64,000 nt of DNA from assembly GCF_030407165.1 (NCBI RefSeq), contig NZ_CP129111.1:1488001-1552000 (forward strand), given 5' to 3'. Origin of the DNA: Fontisubflavum oceani. GTDB lineage: Bacteria > Pseudomonadota > Alphaproteobacteria > Rhodobacterales > Rhodobacteraceae. This document shows positions 46,233-54,979 of the stretch, piece after piece (the stretch's first letter is position 1; each line of letters starts with the position of its first letter). The notes under the pieces were generated by a model. The model was not told where the DNA came from and did no database searches. It worked only from the letters and a program-made list of their open reading frames with translations. Position numbers and translations under genes: made by a program.

Positions 46233-46448
46233 AGAGGTTTGGAACCTGGGTCGCATCTCCGCGAAAGACCGACGTCCGCCCATTCCGACAAGCGGTCACC
46301 CGCCCGTTTGCCTGTTGCAAAACAAGCCCCTGTGCGCCGGACGACAGAGGCGGTCATTGCGCAACTCAGGTCAGACGGTAGAAAGCTGCGCGAGATCAGC
46401 CGAATATCTTCAGTCAGCTCTCCACCGAGGTGTCGCAGGGTGTTTTGG
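46233..46448 (+). pseudogene. Decayed fragment resembling the N-terminal region of an IS481-type transposase
   Basis: Just after the Nfu stop, one frame reads GLEPGSHLRERPTSAHS and then RRTTEAVIAQLRSDGRKLRE-ISR before losing coherence near 46410. This follows the pattern of IS481 transposases (GL-DRSSRPH, then a second helix-turn-helix, then SRVLRR), but no DDE domain or terminal repeats remain. The call is from pattern memory only; the fragment is short. Confidence 0.35.
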
Positions 46449-46453
46449 AGGTA

Positions 46454-46978
46454 TCACCGTTGACCAAAGCGCGCGCGGAGGCTTTCAAGGGTATAGCTCT
46501 TGGCCACCGGCCCATGCTCTTCGGGGAAGAAATTCGGGTCTGATGGCAGGCAATCCCGGCCACAGACTTGATGCATACTGCCGGTCTGACCATTCACAAA
46601 CCAGAGCCGCCCGCCCGGGGTTGAGACCCAACCATTGACGCCTTGGCGCATATCCCCCTCAACATCGACTGTGGAGGGGACCTCCCCATCATACCCCTCG
46701 CCCCAGGCCGCATGTGTGTGCCAGGAGGAGATCACCTCGACGCCCGGTGGGACCGGCAAGGAGGCGCAAGAGGCATTGGTGCCCCAGCTGACCTTGGTGC
46801 TGTCGAGTTCCCCGGATGGGCGGCGCACCACATAGCCGCAGACCTCGCGATTAAACTCGATCGAGAGGGGGTTCATATTCATATAGAGCGCGGTGATAAA
46901 TTCCGTCTCTTCGGCGCTTTGGGCCTGGGCAAAGGGGGCGGTCATCAATGTGACAACGCAAGCCAGGATCAATCGCAT
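46454..46978 (-). CDS. Exported DUF4329-like (JAB/MPN-type) protein
   Basis: A 174-residue protein with a signal peptide (LILACVVTLMTAPFAQAQ). The mature part contains VISSWHTHAAWGEGYDGEVP, a His-x-His/Asp pattern like the metal site of JAB/DUF4329 deamidase-peptidases, and GVNGWVSTPGGRLWFVNGQTG. It may cleave an isopeptide or peptidoglycan-type bond outside the cytoplasm, but no activity can be claimed. ATG 46978 has GGAG eight bases upstream. It is monocistronic. Confidence 0.7.
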   Translation of the reverse strand: MRLILACVVTLMTAPFAQAQSAEETEFITALYMNMNPLSIEFNREVCGYVVRRPSGELDSTKVSWGTNASCASLPVPPGVEVISSWHTHAAWGEGYDGEVPSTVDVEGDMRQGVNGWVSTPGGRLWFVNGQTGSMHQVCGRDCLPSDPNFFPEEHGPVAKSYTLESLRARFGQR

Positions 46979-47068
46979 CGGGGAATCTCCAGTAGATAAG
47001 ACAATGCTTAAACGATAGCGGCTATGTCTGATTTTGCCAGTCATTTGCCCAGCCAGAGCTGCAACGGG

Positions 47069-47105
47069 CAAAGAAAAACGGGCGCAGCCATATGGCGCGC
47101 CCGTT
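47069..47105 (-). terminator. Intrinsic terminator of the cold-shock gene
   Basis: On the minus strand AACGGGCGC (47105-47097) pairs with GCGCCCGTT (47085-47077), followed by TTTTTCTTTG. It lies about 40 bases after the cold-shock stop codon. Confidence 0.85.
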
Positions 47106-47145
47106 CGAAACTCTCAACTTGCCAGAAACGGCAAAAACCTGTCGC

Positions 47146-47352
47146 TTATGCCAGGGCCAGGTTGGTCGCGCTTTCGCGGCCATCACGGCCAGCTTCGACG
47201 TCGAAGGTCACTTTCTGACCATCGTTCAGACCGGTCAGACCGGCGCGCTCAACGGCCGAGATGTGCACGAACACGTCGCGCGAACCACCTTCGGGCTCGA
47301 TGAAGCCGAAGCCTTTAGTTGCGTTAAACCATTTTACGGTGCCATTGGCCAT
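47146..47352 (-). CDS. Cold-shock domain protein
   Basis: A 68-residue single cold-shock domain with RNP1 KGFGFIEPEG and RNP2 DVFVHISAVE. It binds single-stranded RNA and DNA and melts secondary structure. The ATG has AAAGGAG upstream. A gene-free region of about 200 bases precedes it, consistent with the long 5' leader typical of cold-shock mRNAs, and an intrinsic terminator follows. Confidence 0.95.
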   Translation of the reverse strand: MANGTVKWFNATKGFGFIEPEGGSRDVFVHISAVERAGLTGLNDGQKVTFDVEAGRDGRESATNLALA

Positions 47353-47549
47353 CCGCTTTTCTCCTTTAAAATCAACTGCCCGCGTGGTGCGGCAGCGACG
47401 GCGTCAGTCAGTAGCAGGTCGAGTCGTGCGCCTATGGTGGGGAAACAGCGGGTCGAATTGCGGTAACGGTCGCAGGGCGCATATGGGGCGCATTTGGTCA
47501 CAAAGCAAGAAAATTCGCCCCGGCTTGGCGATCTCTTGCTGACCAAAAC

Positions 47550-47939
47550 TCACCGCCGGATGATGGTCATGGCTGATAAAGCCAAGAGCGCGACCGCGCA
47601 TGTGGCCACCGCGATCCAACCGAAATACCAGAGCCGCCCGGCGACCTCATCACTGGCAAAGGAGGCCGCGAACCGGGCTTGTCCAGTCATCGCCAGCCAA
47701 AGCGCCAGCCCGGTGGCCAACGCCAACCCAGGGATGGCGAAACGCGCCGGAAGTCGGCTCGCGAGCACCGAAAGAAGCAAGCCCAAGGCCAACCCGATCC
47801 AGGCGATCTGCGTGTCCCACCAAGGGTGCGCGCCCATGGCTCGGGTCAAGCCCAGATGCGCGGCAAGCGGCACCGACAGACCAGCGATGAGTGCGGCGAT
47901 GGCGGACCGGAGAAACGGGTGGGTCATAGGGCCGATCAT
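47550..47939 (-). CDS. Small integral membrane protein of unknown function
   Basis: A 129-residue protein with four hydrophobic helices (AIAALIAGLSVPLAAHL, IAWIGLALGLLLSVLAS, IPGLALATGLALWLAM, WIAVATCAVALLALSAM) and few polar loops. I do not recognise the family. The start at 47939 is preferred because it overlaps the stop codon of a preceding 30-residue reading frame (ATGA); ATG 47927 is an alternative. Confidence 0.65.
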   Translation of the reverse strand: MIGPMTHPFLRSAIAALIAGLSVPLAAHLGLTRAMGAHPWWDTQIAWIGLALGLLLSVLASRLPARFAIPGLALATGLALWLAMTGQARFAASFASDEVAGRLWYFGWIAVATCAVALLALSAMTIIRR

Positions 47940-48028
47940 ATAGCCGCCCAATCGGTGAAGCGGAAGGGCGTGGGCGCCGGTCGCGGCGCAGTGGGCTGGC
48001 TTGGTGGCATCGGTTTGCGGCGGGTCAT
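47936..48028 (-). CDS. 30-residue proline-rich small protein coupled to the membrane protein gene
   Basis: ATG at 48028 is preceded by AAAGGAG at good spacing. The frame encodes a 30-residue basic, proline-rich peptide (TRRKPMPPSQPTAPRPAP, ending FRFTDWAAI), and its TGA overlaps the ATG at 47939. The strong ribosome-binding site and the overlap suggest that it is translated, either as a small protein or as a coupling leader. No family is recognised. Confidence 0.5.
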   Translation of the reverse strand: MTRRKPMPPSQPTAPRPAPTPFRFTDWAAI

Positions 48029-48440
48029 TGGATGGCTCCTTTCATGGATCAGACATGGGGCGGAACCGGCGCCAGGGCAGGTATGTTACGCCAATCTGGC
48101 GTCGATGTGAGCAATCGTGCCCGTCTGTGCACGACCGCAGGTCTGGCCTGCAGTTGGTTGCGCGTGCTGGGCCAGGTATGACCCGAAGCCGTGCCATAGG
48201 GTGGTTGCCCGAGATCGCTGCCGACCATCGGGCTCTCGAATATCGAGGGGTGCGGAGAAGTAAGTCGCTCCCCTGCGCCCGAGCTGACCAATGCCTACGC
48301 GTTGAGGTGCACCAAGTGTAATCACCTAAAAATGCAGTCGCGCAAGGTTGCCTGCAAAGAACGGTCGAGTTAGGAGGCCATATCTAGCCTCTGGACGAAT
48401 GGACCAGATAGACGGAAAGATCTACCTTCCAGTCGACCTC
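48029..48440. other. Intergenic stretch upstream of the small membrane protein and downstream of ettA
   Basis: About 410 bases. I see no convincing open frame, RNA or terminator. It probably contains the promoter of the small-protein pair. Confidence 0.45.
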
Positions 48441-50095
48441 TTACCGCGCAAATTTCTTATACTTCACCCGTTTCGGTTCTAGCGCATCCGGTCCGAGGCG
48501 ACGTTTCTTATCTTCTTCATAGGCGGAAAAATCGCCCTCGAACCATTCCACATGGGCCTCGCCTTCGAAAGCCAGGATATGGGTGCAAATCCGGTCAAGG
48601 AAGAAGCGGTCGTGGGAGATGACCACGGCGCAACCGGCGAAATCGACCAAGGCGTCTTCTAGCGCGCGGAGGGTTTCGACATCGAGGTCGTTGGTCGGCT
48701 CGTCGAGGAGGAGCACATTGCCACCCGAGCGCAGGAGCTTCGCCATATGCACACGGTTGCGTTCGCCGCCCGAGAGCATCCCGACTTTCTTCTGCTGATC
48801 CCCGCCCTTGAAGTTGAAAGCCGAGCAATAGGCTCGGGAGTTCATCTGTGCGTCGCCCAATTCGATGATCTCGGCCCCGCCGGAGATTTCTTCCCAGACG
48901 GTTGCGTCACCGGACAGCGCATCGCGGGACTGATCGACATAAGCGAGATCCACCGTGTCGCCGTATTCGAGCGTGCCCGCGTCAGGAGCTTCCTGCCCCG
49001 TCAGCATGCGGAAGAGCGTGGATTTACCGGCACCGTTCGGCCCGATGACGCCGACGATCCCGCCGGGGGCAGTGCGAAGCTCAGGTCTTCGATCAGTTGT
49101 TTGTCACCGTAGTGCTTGGCCAGCCCATCAACCTCAATGACTTTGCCGCCAAGACGTGGCCCATTCGGGATGATGATCTGCGCCCGGCTGAGTTTCTCGC
49201 GCTCGGATTGGCTGGCGAGGTCGTTATAGGCGTTGATCCTGGCCTTCTGTTTTGCCTGACGGGCCTTGGCACCCTGGCGGATCCATTCGAGTTCCCGCTC
49301 CAAGGTCTTCTGCCGCGATTTGTCTTCGCGGGCCTCTTGCGCCAGCCGTTTGGCCTTCTGCTCCAGCCAGGCGGAGTAATTGCCTTCGTAGGGAATGCCC
49401 CGCCCACGGTCGAGCTCCAGAATCCAACCGGTGATGTCATCGAGGAAATAGCGGTCATGGGTGACGATCAGGATCGTGCCTTTGTAATCGATCAGGTGCT
49501 GTTGCAGCCAAGCGATGGTCTCCGCGTCCAGATGGTTGGTTGGTTCGTCGAGGAGCAGCATATCGGGCGCTTCGAGGAGCAGCTTGCAGAGCGCCACGCG
49601 GCGGCGTTCTCCGCCCGAGAGGTGCTCCGGCATCGCCTCATCGGGCGGGCAGCGCAGCGCCTCCATCGCGACATCGATCTGGCTGTCGAGATCCCAGAGA
49701 TTGTTGCTGTCGATCTCATCTTGCAGTTGCGCCATCTCGTCGGCGGTCTCGTCGGAATAGTTCATCGCGAGTTCGTTGAACCGGTCGAGCTTGGCCTTTT
49801 TCTCGGCAACGCCGAGCATCACATTGTCGCGGACCGAAAGGGTTTCGTCGAGTTGCGGTTCCTGTGGCAGGTACCCGACTTTCGCGCCCTCGGCGGCCCA
49901 GGCCTCGCCCGAGAAGTCTTTATCCAGGCCGGCCATGATCTTCATAAGCGTGGATTTACCCGCGCCATTGACCCCGACAACGCCGATTTTCACGCCGGGC
50001 AAAAAGCTCAACCGGATGTTTTCAAAGCATTTCTTGCCGCCTGGATAGGTCTTGGAGACGCCGTCCATGTGATAGACATATTGATAGCTGGCCAT
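48441..50095 (-). CDS. ettA: Energy-dependent translational throttle protein EttA (ABC-F) (frameshift at about 49064)
   Basis: An ABC-F protein of about 551 residues after correction, with two ATPase domains and no membrane part. Domain 1 has GVNGAGKSTLMKIMAGLD and LSGGERRRVALCKLLLEAPD. Domain 2 has the signature LSGGERNRVHMAKLLRSGG and ends with EPKRVKYKKFAR, typical of EttA. It binds the ribosomal E site and gates elongation according to the ATP/ADP ratio. Near 49061-49066 the strand reads CCCCCGGCGGG where GPNGAGKST of domain 2 requires CCCCCGGGCGGG: one G/C is missing. Confidence 0.93.
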
Positions 50096-50297
50096 GCGGG
50101 GATGCTCCGTCGGAAATCTGGGTTTTCCGTTACTTAATGGGGGCGCGGGCGATGGGCAATCATCGGGTGCCGATTTTGCTCTGTGCGTTTGGGCAACGGT
50201 TTTCCGCCGATCTGAACCAGAGTCGAAGTTCGATGTTGCGACTCCGCAATTGGCTGGCTAGGACAACCTCACTTGAACCCCTCTGAGAGGAAATCCA

Positions 50298-50348
50298 ATG
50301 AACTGCTCCATCGCACAGGTACGAGGCCTTCGCGGCCAGACCCCGTAG
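50298..50348 (+). CDS. Putative 16-residue leader peptide upstream of a terminator
   Basis: GAGAGG precedes an ATG at 50298 that opens MNCSIAQVRGLRGQTP and a stop at 50346-50348. About 30 bases later comes a strong intrinsic terminator, and then the 71-residue gene at 50454. GCGGCC inside the peptide coding region (about 50335) can pair with GGCCGC of the terminator stem, so an attenuation leader is plausible. The amino acid sensed, if any, is not obvious. Confidence 0.4.
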   Translation: MNCSIAQVRGLRGQTP

Positions 50349-50375
50349 ACGCGGCGCGACAGCAGTTCTGTTCGA

Positions 50376-50401
50376 AGGCCGCCCATGACGCGGCCTTTTT
50401 T
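50376..50401 (+). terminator. Intrinsic terminator downstream of the 16-residue leader
   Basis: AGGCCGC (50376-50382) pairs with GCGGCCT (50390-50396) around a 7-base loop, and a run of six T follows. It would end a short RNA of roughly 100-120 bases or act as an attenuator for the downstream small gene. Confidence 0.8.
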
Positions 50402-50453
50402 CATGTCTTCCGTTCATGTGGCGGCTTTCCATCAATCAAATGGAGAGCACGAA

Positions 50454-50669
50454 ATGACCCCTCAAATGATCAGATTCAGACGGCGGAGCTTTGGCAGTTT
50501 GCTGCGCGCTTTGGGGAGCCTGTTTGGCCGTTCCAAGACTGCCAAAACAGATGTGTCTCGATCTGCCGATGTCCCCGATTACTTGCGGGCCGATGTCGGG
50601 TTGTTGCCACAGACCCGGAGGACGCGAACCACGGATCCGCCGCAGATCAACCCATATAAGTTGTTCTAA
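50454..50669 (+). CDS. 71-residue basic protein of unknown function
   Basis: ATG 50454 follows TGGAGAGCACGAA. The protein is strongly basic at the N-terminus (IRFRRRSFGSLLRALGSLF) with an amphipathic helix, followed by DVPDYLRADVGLLPQ, faintly like the C-terminal motif of DUF1127 proteins. It ends NPYKLF. An intrinsic terminator comes 20 bases after the stop. No function is assigned; RNA binding is conceivable from the charge. Confidence 0.65.
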   Translation: MTPQMIRFRRRSFGSLLRALGSLFGRSKTAKTDVSRSADVPDYLRADVGLLPQTRRTRTTDPPQINPYKLF

Positions 50670-50689
50670 CTCTGAAACGATGAGCGATT

Positions 50690-50719
50690 GGGGCCGAGCC
50701 GAGAGGGTCGGCCCCATTT
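50690..50719 (+). terminator. Intrinsic terminator of the 71-residue gene
   Basis: GGGGCCGA (50690-50697) pairs with TCGGCCCC (50708-50715), followed by ATTTTT. Confidence 0.85.
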
Positions 50720-51066
50720 TTGCGAGTTAAGGCCCGCAGAAGGTATTGCGCGTTGTGGGACGGGGTTTTCGACCGGGCGCAGTCGTCGGCCACCTGCTGC
50801 GATGTTCTTGGTCGGCGGATGTGACTCCAAGGCTGGCAAAGAGACTGATTGGACGTCACGCGATCGCGGTTCAGGCAGCCAGCATTGGGTTTCATATCTG
50901 CGGTTTAGGCAGCGAATGGCCCGATCACCTCGACGCGACGATACGGCGGGTCGGTGCCATACGATTTGCTCAGATTCAGTTACGTCCCAGCACCAAACCA
51001 GGGAGGGGATGGATTGACAGCCCCCCACCGACAACCCATCAAAGCCGTCGTGTCCAAGGGGAACTC
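50720..51066. other. Intergenic stretch before nadD
   Basis: About 345 bases with no recognisable gene. Several overlapping open frames exist on both strands, but none has a ribosome-binding site or a family-like sequence. Confidence 0.45.
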
Positions 51067-51668
51067 ATGCGATATTCGTTGCCTCATGCTGTCGAAGGCC
51101 AGGCCATTGGCCTGTTCGGGGGTCCTTCGATCCGCCACATGCGGGCCATGTGCATGTGAGCCGCGAGGCGTTGAAACGGTTCGGTTTGGACCGCGTTTGG
51201 TGGCTGGTTTCCCCTGGAAATCCCCTCAAAGCCGAAGGGCCGGCGCGTCTGGAACGCCGAATGGCGGCCGCGCGGAAACTGGTGCAGCATCCGCGGGTTG
51301 AGGTGACCGACCTCGAGGCACAGCTTGGCACGCGGTACACTGCCGAGACGATGGAGCGGCTGTTTGCGGCGTATCCAGGCGTGCGGTTCGTCTGGCTGAT
51401 GGGGGCCGATAACCTCGCCAGTTTCCATCATTGGCAGCGGTGGGAGTGGATTATGCACAATGTGCCTGTCGGTGTCATGGCGCGCCCCGGGCAGCGTATC
51501 TCGGCCCGCACGTCAAAGGCGGCCCAGGTGTTTCGCCGGTATAAACTGCCTGCCTCCGCCGCGCCCGGTCTGGCCTGGTCCGAACCGCCGGCCTGGTGTT
51601 TTCTCAACGTGCCGATGGTGGATCTGTCGTCGAGTGAGATCCGCGCGCGTGGTGATTGGGTGCGTTAA
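51067..51668 (+). CDS. nadD: Nicotinate-nucleotide adenylyltransferase (frameshift at about 51120)
   Basis: About 200 residues after correction. The N-terminal RYSLPHAVEGQAIGLFGG is in one frame. The rest, from the HVHVSREALKRFGLDRVWW segment to VDLSSSEIRARGDWVR, is in another. The nucleotide-binding motif GGSFDPPHAGH is recovered if the run of five G at 51118-51122 is six. MGADNLASFHHWQRW is the substrate-site segment. It makes deamido-NAD from nicotinate mononucleotide and ATP. ATG 51067 has AAGGGGAACTC upstream. The enzyme is normally essential. Confidence 0.92.
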
Positions 51669-52519
51669 CGCGATTTGCCAGCGGGCAGTGCCAAAGATGC
51701 CAGGCCGGAGATCAACAGCAGAGCCAGCCCAGTGAGGGCGAGCATGTCTGGGAAATCACTGAAGATGAGCCAACCGAGGAACGTCGCCGCCACGAGTTGG
51801 GTGTAGACAAAGGGCGCCATCGCGGAAGCCGGTGCCAACCGAAGTGCGATGACCAACAGCAGGTTTCCAAGCATGGAGCCAAGCGCCGAAACCGTTGTAT
51901 AGGCCGCGACAGGCGCGCTGAACGCAGGTAGGGCCGTCAGGCCGAATGGGGCCAGAACCAGCGCGCCGATCATCAACTGAGAGAAAAGAAGCGCCCGGGG
52001 CCGCGCCGCTGTTGCCAGCCAGCGTGACGCAGTGAGGAAGGCCCCATAACAAAGCCCCGCCAAGACCGCGAAGCCAAGTCCCGGGGTCATGCCGAAGCCG
52101 GGTTTGACGACCAAAAGCACACCGATGAACCCCACCAAAAGCAAGGTGGTTCGACCGCGCGAGATCGGCTCGGCCAGAAGCCACGCGGACAGAAAATAGC
52201 TGATGATCGGACCGACGAAGAACGCGCCGAAGACATTGGCGATCGGTTCGGTCTTAAGCGCGGTCAGGATTGAGGTGATCCCGGCCACGACCAGCAAAGC
52301 ACGCAGCCAAATCCGCCAATCCAGAAACAGGCGCGGCGGGGTGAGATGCAGAACGAAGGGCGCGAGGATGACCGCGCCGAGCGCAAACCGACTCCAGGCT
52401 ACGAAGACCGGTTCGGCCCCGTAGGTCGTGGTTAGCAGTTTTCCGGCGCTGTCTCCCATCGGGATCAGGGCCATCGCGACCAACATCAGGGGAAGCGCGC
52501 GGAGCGTGTCGGATTTCAT
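51665..52519 (-). CDS. EamA/DMT family transporter
   Basis: A 284-residue protein with ten helices in two EamA repeats (MALIPMGDSAGKLL and FVAWSRFALGAVILAPFVL; then LGFAVLAGLCYGAFLTASRW and AFVYTQLVAATFLGWLIF). Members export amino acids, nucleobases or drugs; the substrate is unknown. It is convergent with nadD (4-base overlap at the stops) and divergent from dacB. Confidence 0.88.
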   Translation of the reverse strand: MKSDTLRALPLMLVAMALIPMGDSAGKLLTTTYGAEPVFVAWSRFALGAVILAPFVLHLTPPRLFLDWRIWLRALLVVAGITSILTALKTEPIANVFGAFFVGPIISYFLSAWLLAEPISRGRTTLLLVGFIGVLLVVKPGFGMTPGLGFAVLAGLCYGAFLTASRWLATAARPRALLFSQLMIGALVLAPFGLTALPAFSAPVAAYTTVSALGSMLGNLLLVIALRLAPASAMAPFVYTQLVAATFLGWLIFSDFPDMLALTGLALLLISGLASLALPAGKSR

Positions 52520-52615
52520 GATCCCCGCATATGGGGTTTTTGTGACCGCTGAAAGGGTTGAGCGGCGTCCCGGCCTGCGGTTTAGTTGCGACAGAGTTCC
52601 GAGGTTTTTGATCAG

Positions 52616-54094
52616 ATGATTTCACGGCGCATATTTGTAGGCGGCGCTTTGGCCGGATTAGCCCAACCCGCATGGGCAATGCCACCCGACACATCGCTTA
52701 GGCCGATGGTTCGGCCCACCGGTTTGGCGCGGCGCGCGATCCCATCCGCAGCAGAGCTGATTGCCGAGGCACGGTTGGGTGGGCGCGTGGGCTTCGCCGT
52801 GGCTGATGCGCGGACCGGTGAGATGTTGGAGGTGGTCCATCCACTGTTTGGCATGCCCCCGGCCAGCGTCGCCAAGGCGATCACCTGTGCCTATGGGTTG
52901 GACCGGCTTGGGCCGGGATATCGGTTCCGCACGCGATTGGTCGCGGATGGGCCGGTGCAAAACGGCCGTCTTGATGGCGATCTATGGCTTGTCGGTGGCG
53001 GTGACCCGTTGCTTGGCACCGATCAGTTGAGTGCGATGGCGCGCTCCTTACGCGAAAGCGGGCTTCGTGAGGTGACCGGGCGGTTGATGCTCGCCTCCAA
53101 TGCATTGCCGTATATCCGCGCGATTGATCCAGAGCAGCCCGCGCATGTGGGATATAATCCGGCGATCTCGGGTCTGAATCTCAATTTCAACCGGGTGCAT
53201 TTTGAATGGGCGCGGGATGGTGGCGACTATAGTGTTCAGATGGATGCGCGCTCGGAGACGTTGCGCCCGCCAGTGGCGCGGATGCGGATGCGCGTCGCCG
53301 ACCGCGATGTGCCTGTCTACACCTATGAGGAAACCGAGACCCGCGAGAATTGGACCGTTGCGCGGCGCGCGCTTGGCAATGGCGGCAGCCGCTGGTTGCC
53401 GGTTCGCCGCCCCCATCTTTACGCTGGCGAGGTGTTTCAGGTCTTGGCCCGATCAAACGGGATCGTGTTGGCCGGTCCTGGCGAAGGTGTTGCGCCACAA
53501 AACGGCTCAGTGCTTGCGGAACATGTGAGTGAACCCTTGGAGGATATCCTGCGTGGGATGATGCGCTGGTCCACCAATATCACCGCCGAGGCGGTGGGTT
53601 TGAGCGCGAGTATCGCCGGGGGTGCCGCGCCCGGCTCCCTCGACGGATCAGCGGCCGAGATGAACACCTGGATGGACCAGCGGCTTGGGTCGCGTCACAC
53701 GGCCTTCGTTGACCATTCGGGTCTGGGCGACGCGAGCCGCGTCCGGCCGCAGGATATGACCCATGCCCTGGTGGAGGCGGGGGCCAATGGGATGGTCCGG
53801 CGGCTGATGAAAGACATCCCGATGCGCGACGCCGAGGGCAATTTGATCGCCGATCATCCAGTGGAGGTTGTGGCCAAGACTGGGACGCTGAATTTCGTCA
53901 GCTCGCTGGCAGGCTATGCCAGAGCGCCCGGCGGACGGGATCTGGCCTTCTCGATCTTTTGCGCCGACCTCGACCGGAGACAGGCGCTCAGCCCGGCGCA
54001 GATGGAGCGACCAGAGGGTGGCCGGAGCTATACCAGGCGGTCAAAGCGGCTTCAGCAGCGGCTGATTGAGAGATGGGCTGGAGTCTACGGGTAG
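52616..54094 (+). CDS. dacB: D-alanyl-D-alanine carboxypeptidase/endopeptidase (PBP4 type)
   Basis: A 492-residue class C penicillin-binding protein. A signal peptide (ISRRIFVGGALAGLAQPAWA, Tat-like RR) is followed by the active-site tetrad SVAK in MPPASVAKAITCAYG, the STN triad in RWSTNITAEAVG, and KTG in VEVVAKTGTLNFVSSLAGY. The long insertion between the first two motifs is typical of PBP4. It trims or hydrolyses peptidoglycan cross-links. ATG 52616 is chosen because the signal peptide begins there. Confidence 0.93.
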   Translation: MISRRIFVGGALAGLAQPAWAMPPDTSLRPMVRPTGLARRAIPSAAELIAEARLGGRVGFAVADARTGEMLEVVHPLFGMPPASVAKAITCAYGLDRLGPGYRFRTRLVADGPVQNGRLDGDLWLVGGGDPLLGTDQLSAMARSLRESGLREVTGRLMLASNALPYIRAIDPEQPAHVGYNPAISGLNLNFNRVHFEWARDGGDYSVQMDARSETLRPPVARMRMRVADRDVPVYTYEETETRENWTVARRALGNGGSRWLPVRRPHLYAGEVFQVLARSNGIVLAGPGEGVAPQNGSVLAEHVSEPLEDILRGMMRWSTNITAEAVGLSASIAGGAAPGSLDGSAAEMNTWMDQRLGSRHTAFVDHSGLGDASRVRPQDMTHALVEAGANGMVRRLMKDIPMRDAEGNLIADHPVEVVAKTGTLNFVSSLAGYARAPGGRDLAFSIFCADLDRRQALSPAQMERPEGGRSYTRRSKRLQQRLIERWAGVYG

Positions 54095-54129
54095 AAAGAA
54101 GCTGGGCCTTCTGACGTGCCGCAACAGCG

Positions 54130-54927
54130 TCAGTAAGGTTTCTCAATCGATAGCGTTTTCTTGAGCTGAGCCCATGTTGCGGCCTCAAAACGTTCGGGCC
54201 AGTCGACCCCCCATTGTTTTGCAAGCACGCGTGCGCGGGGAAGATATGCCTTCGCATAGGCAAGATGACCCGCGATCATCTGATCTCGGGCCGGCACCGG
54301 CGGCGGCAGCGCGGTCAGAACGTCTTTTTGTTCGTCGGTGATCAACCGGTTCAAATGCAGAACACCGCCCCGATGGGGGACGCCGGTTTCTGCAATCAGA
54401 AGGTCGACCAACTTATTACGCAGGTGGAAAACCCCAAGTACGCCGTTGATGTATTCTTCGCGCCCGACAGCGAGATGGAGGAGACCCAGGATCCGAATAA
54501 ACTCTTCAAACTGGTACCTGAGATATGCTGGGTTGGGTGCTGGCGCGGCCGTTTTCGCGGGCAAGGTGTCGTATATCTGGTCGTGATCAAAGAGGGGTTT
54601 CAGGGCGTCTTGCTTCTGTGCCCCCATCTGATCGGGTTTCAAGATCACGACATCGGTGCGGAGCCAATCCTCTGTGATTGCATTGATCAGAACCGGTCTG
54701 ACATTTCGGTCCCACCACAAGACGATCTCGCCGGTCTTGCTGATGGCCTCTCGCCACAGGCTTGCGATCTCATCCGTGGCGCCCTCGGGTGTCACCAAGA
54801 CAAAATCAATGTCGCTATACGCGTCATCGAACCCTGTGGCGTAACTGCCGCTGAGAAATAAAGCCCGAACACTCGGGTGGTTTCGCAGTGTCTCGGTTAT
54901 CGTTGCGATGGCGTCGGCGTGGTTCAT
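54130..54927 (-). CDS. Nucleotidyltransferase domain protein
   Basis: A 265-residue protein. The N-terminal domain has the polymerase-beta-type motif LFLSGSYATGFDDAYSDIDFVLV (GS followed by D-x-D), found in aminoglycoside adenylyltransferases and antitoxin-like enzymes. The remainder is helical (FEEFIRILGLLHLAVGREEYI; AYAKAYLPRARVLAKQWGV). It may adenylylate a small molecule or protein. The substrate is unknown, and resistance should not be assumed. Confidence 0.78.
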   Translation of the reverse strand: MNHADAIATITETLRNHPSVRALFLSGSYATGFDDAYSDIDFVLVTPEGATDEIASLWREAISKTGEIVLWWDRNVRPVLINAITEDWLRTDVVILKPDQMGAQKQDALKPLFDHDQIYDTLPAKTAAPAPNPAYLRYQFEEFIRILGLLHLAVGREEYINGVLGVFHLRNKLVDLLIAETGVPHRGGVLHLNRLITDEQKDVLTALPPPVPARDQMIAGHLAYAKAYLPRARVLAKQWGVDWPERFEAATWAQLKKTLSIEKPY

Positions 54928-54979
54928 GGGGTGATCCTTCCCTCGCTGGCGTCACGCACCATATGTGGTTAGACGCAAT

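Noticed and set aside
48441..50095. Programmed frameshifting in ettA, gltX and the other split genes
   Set aside because: There is no shared slippery heptamer or downstream stimulatory structure. The shifts go in both directions and in different contexts, which fits sequence error better.
54130..54927. Aminoglycoside resistance gene
   Set aside because: Only the general nucleotidyltransferase motif is present. The C-terminal part does not match known aminoglycoside adenylyltransferases that I can recognise.
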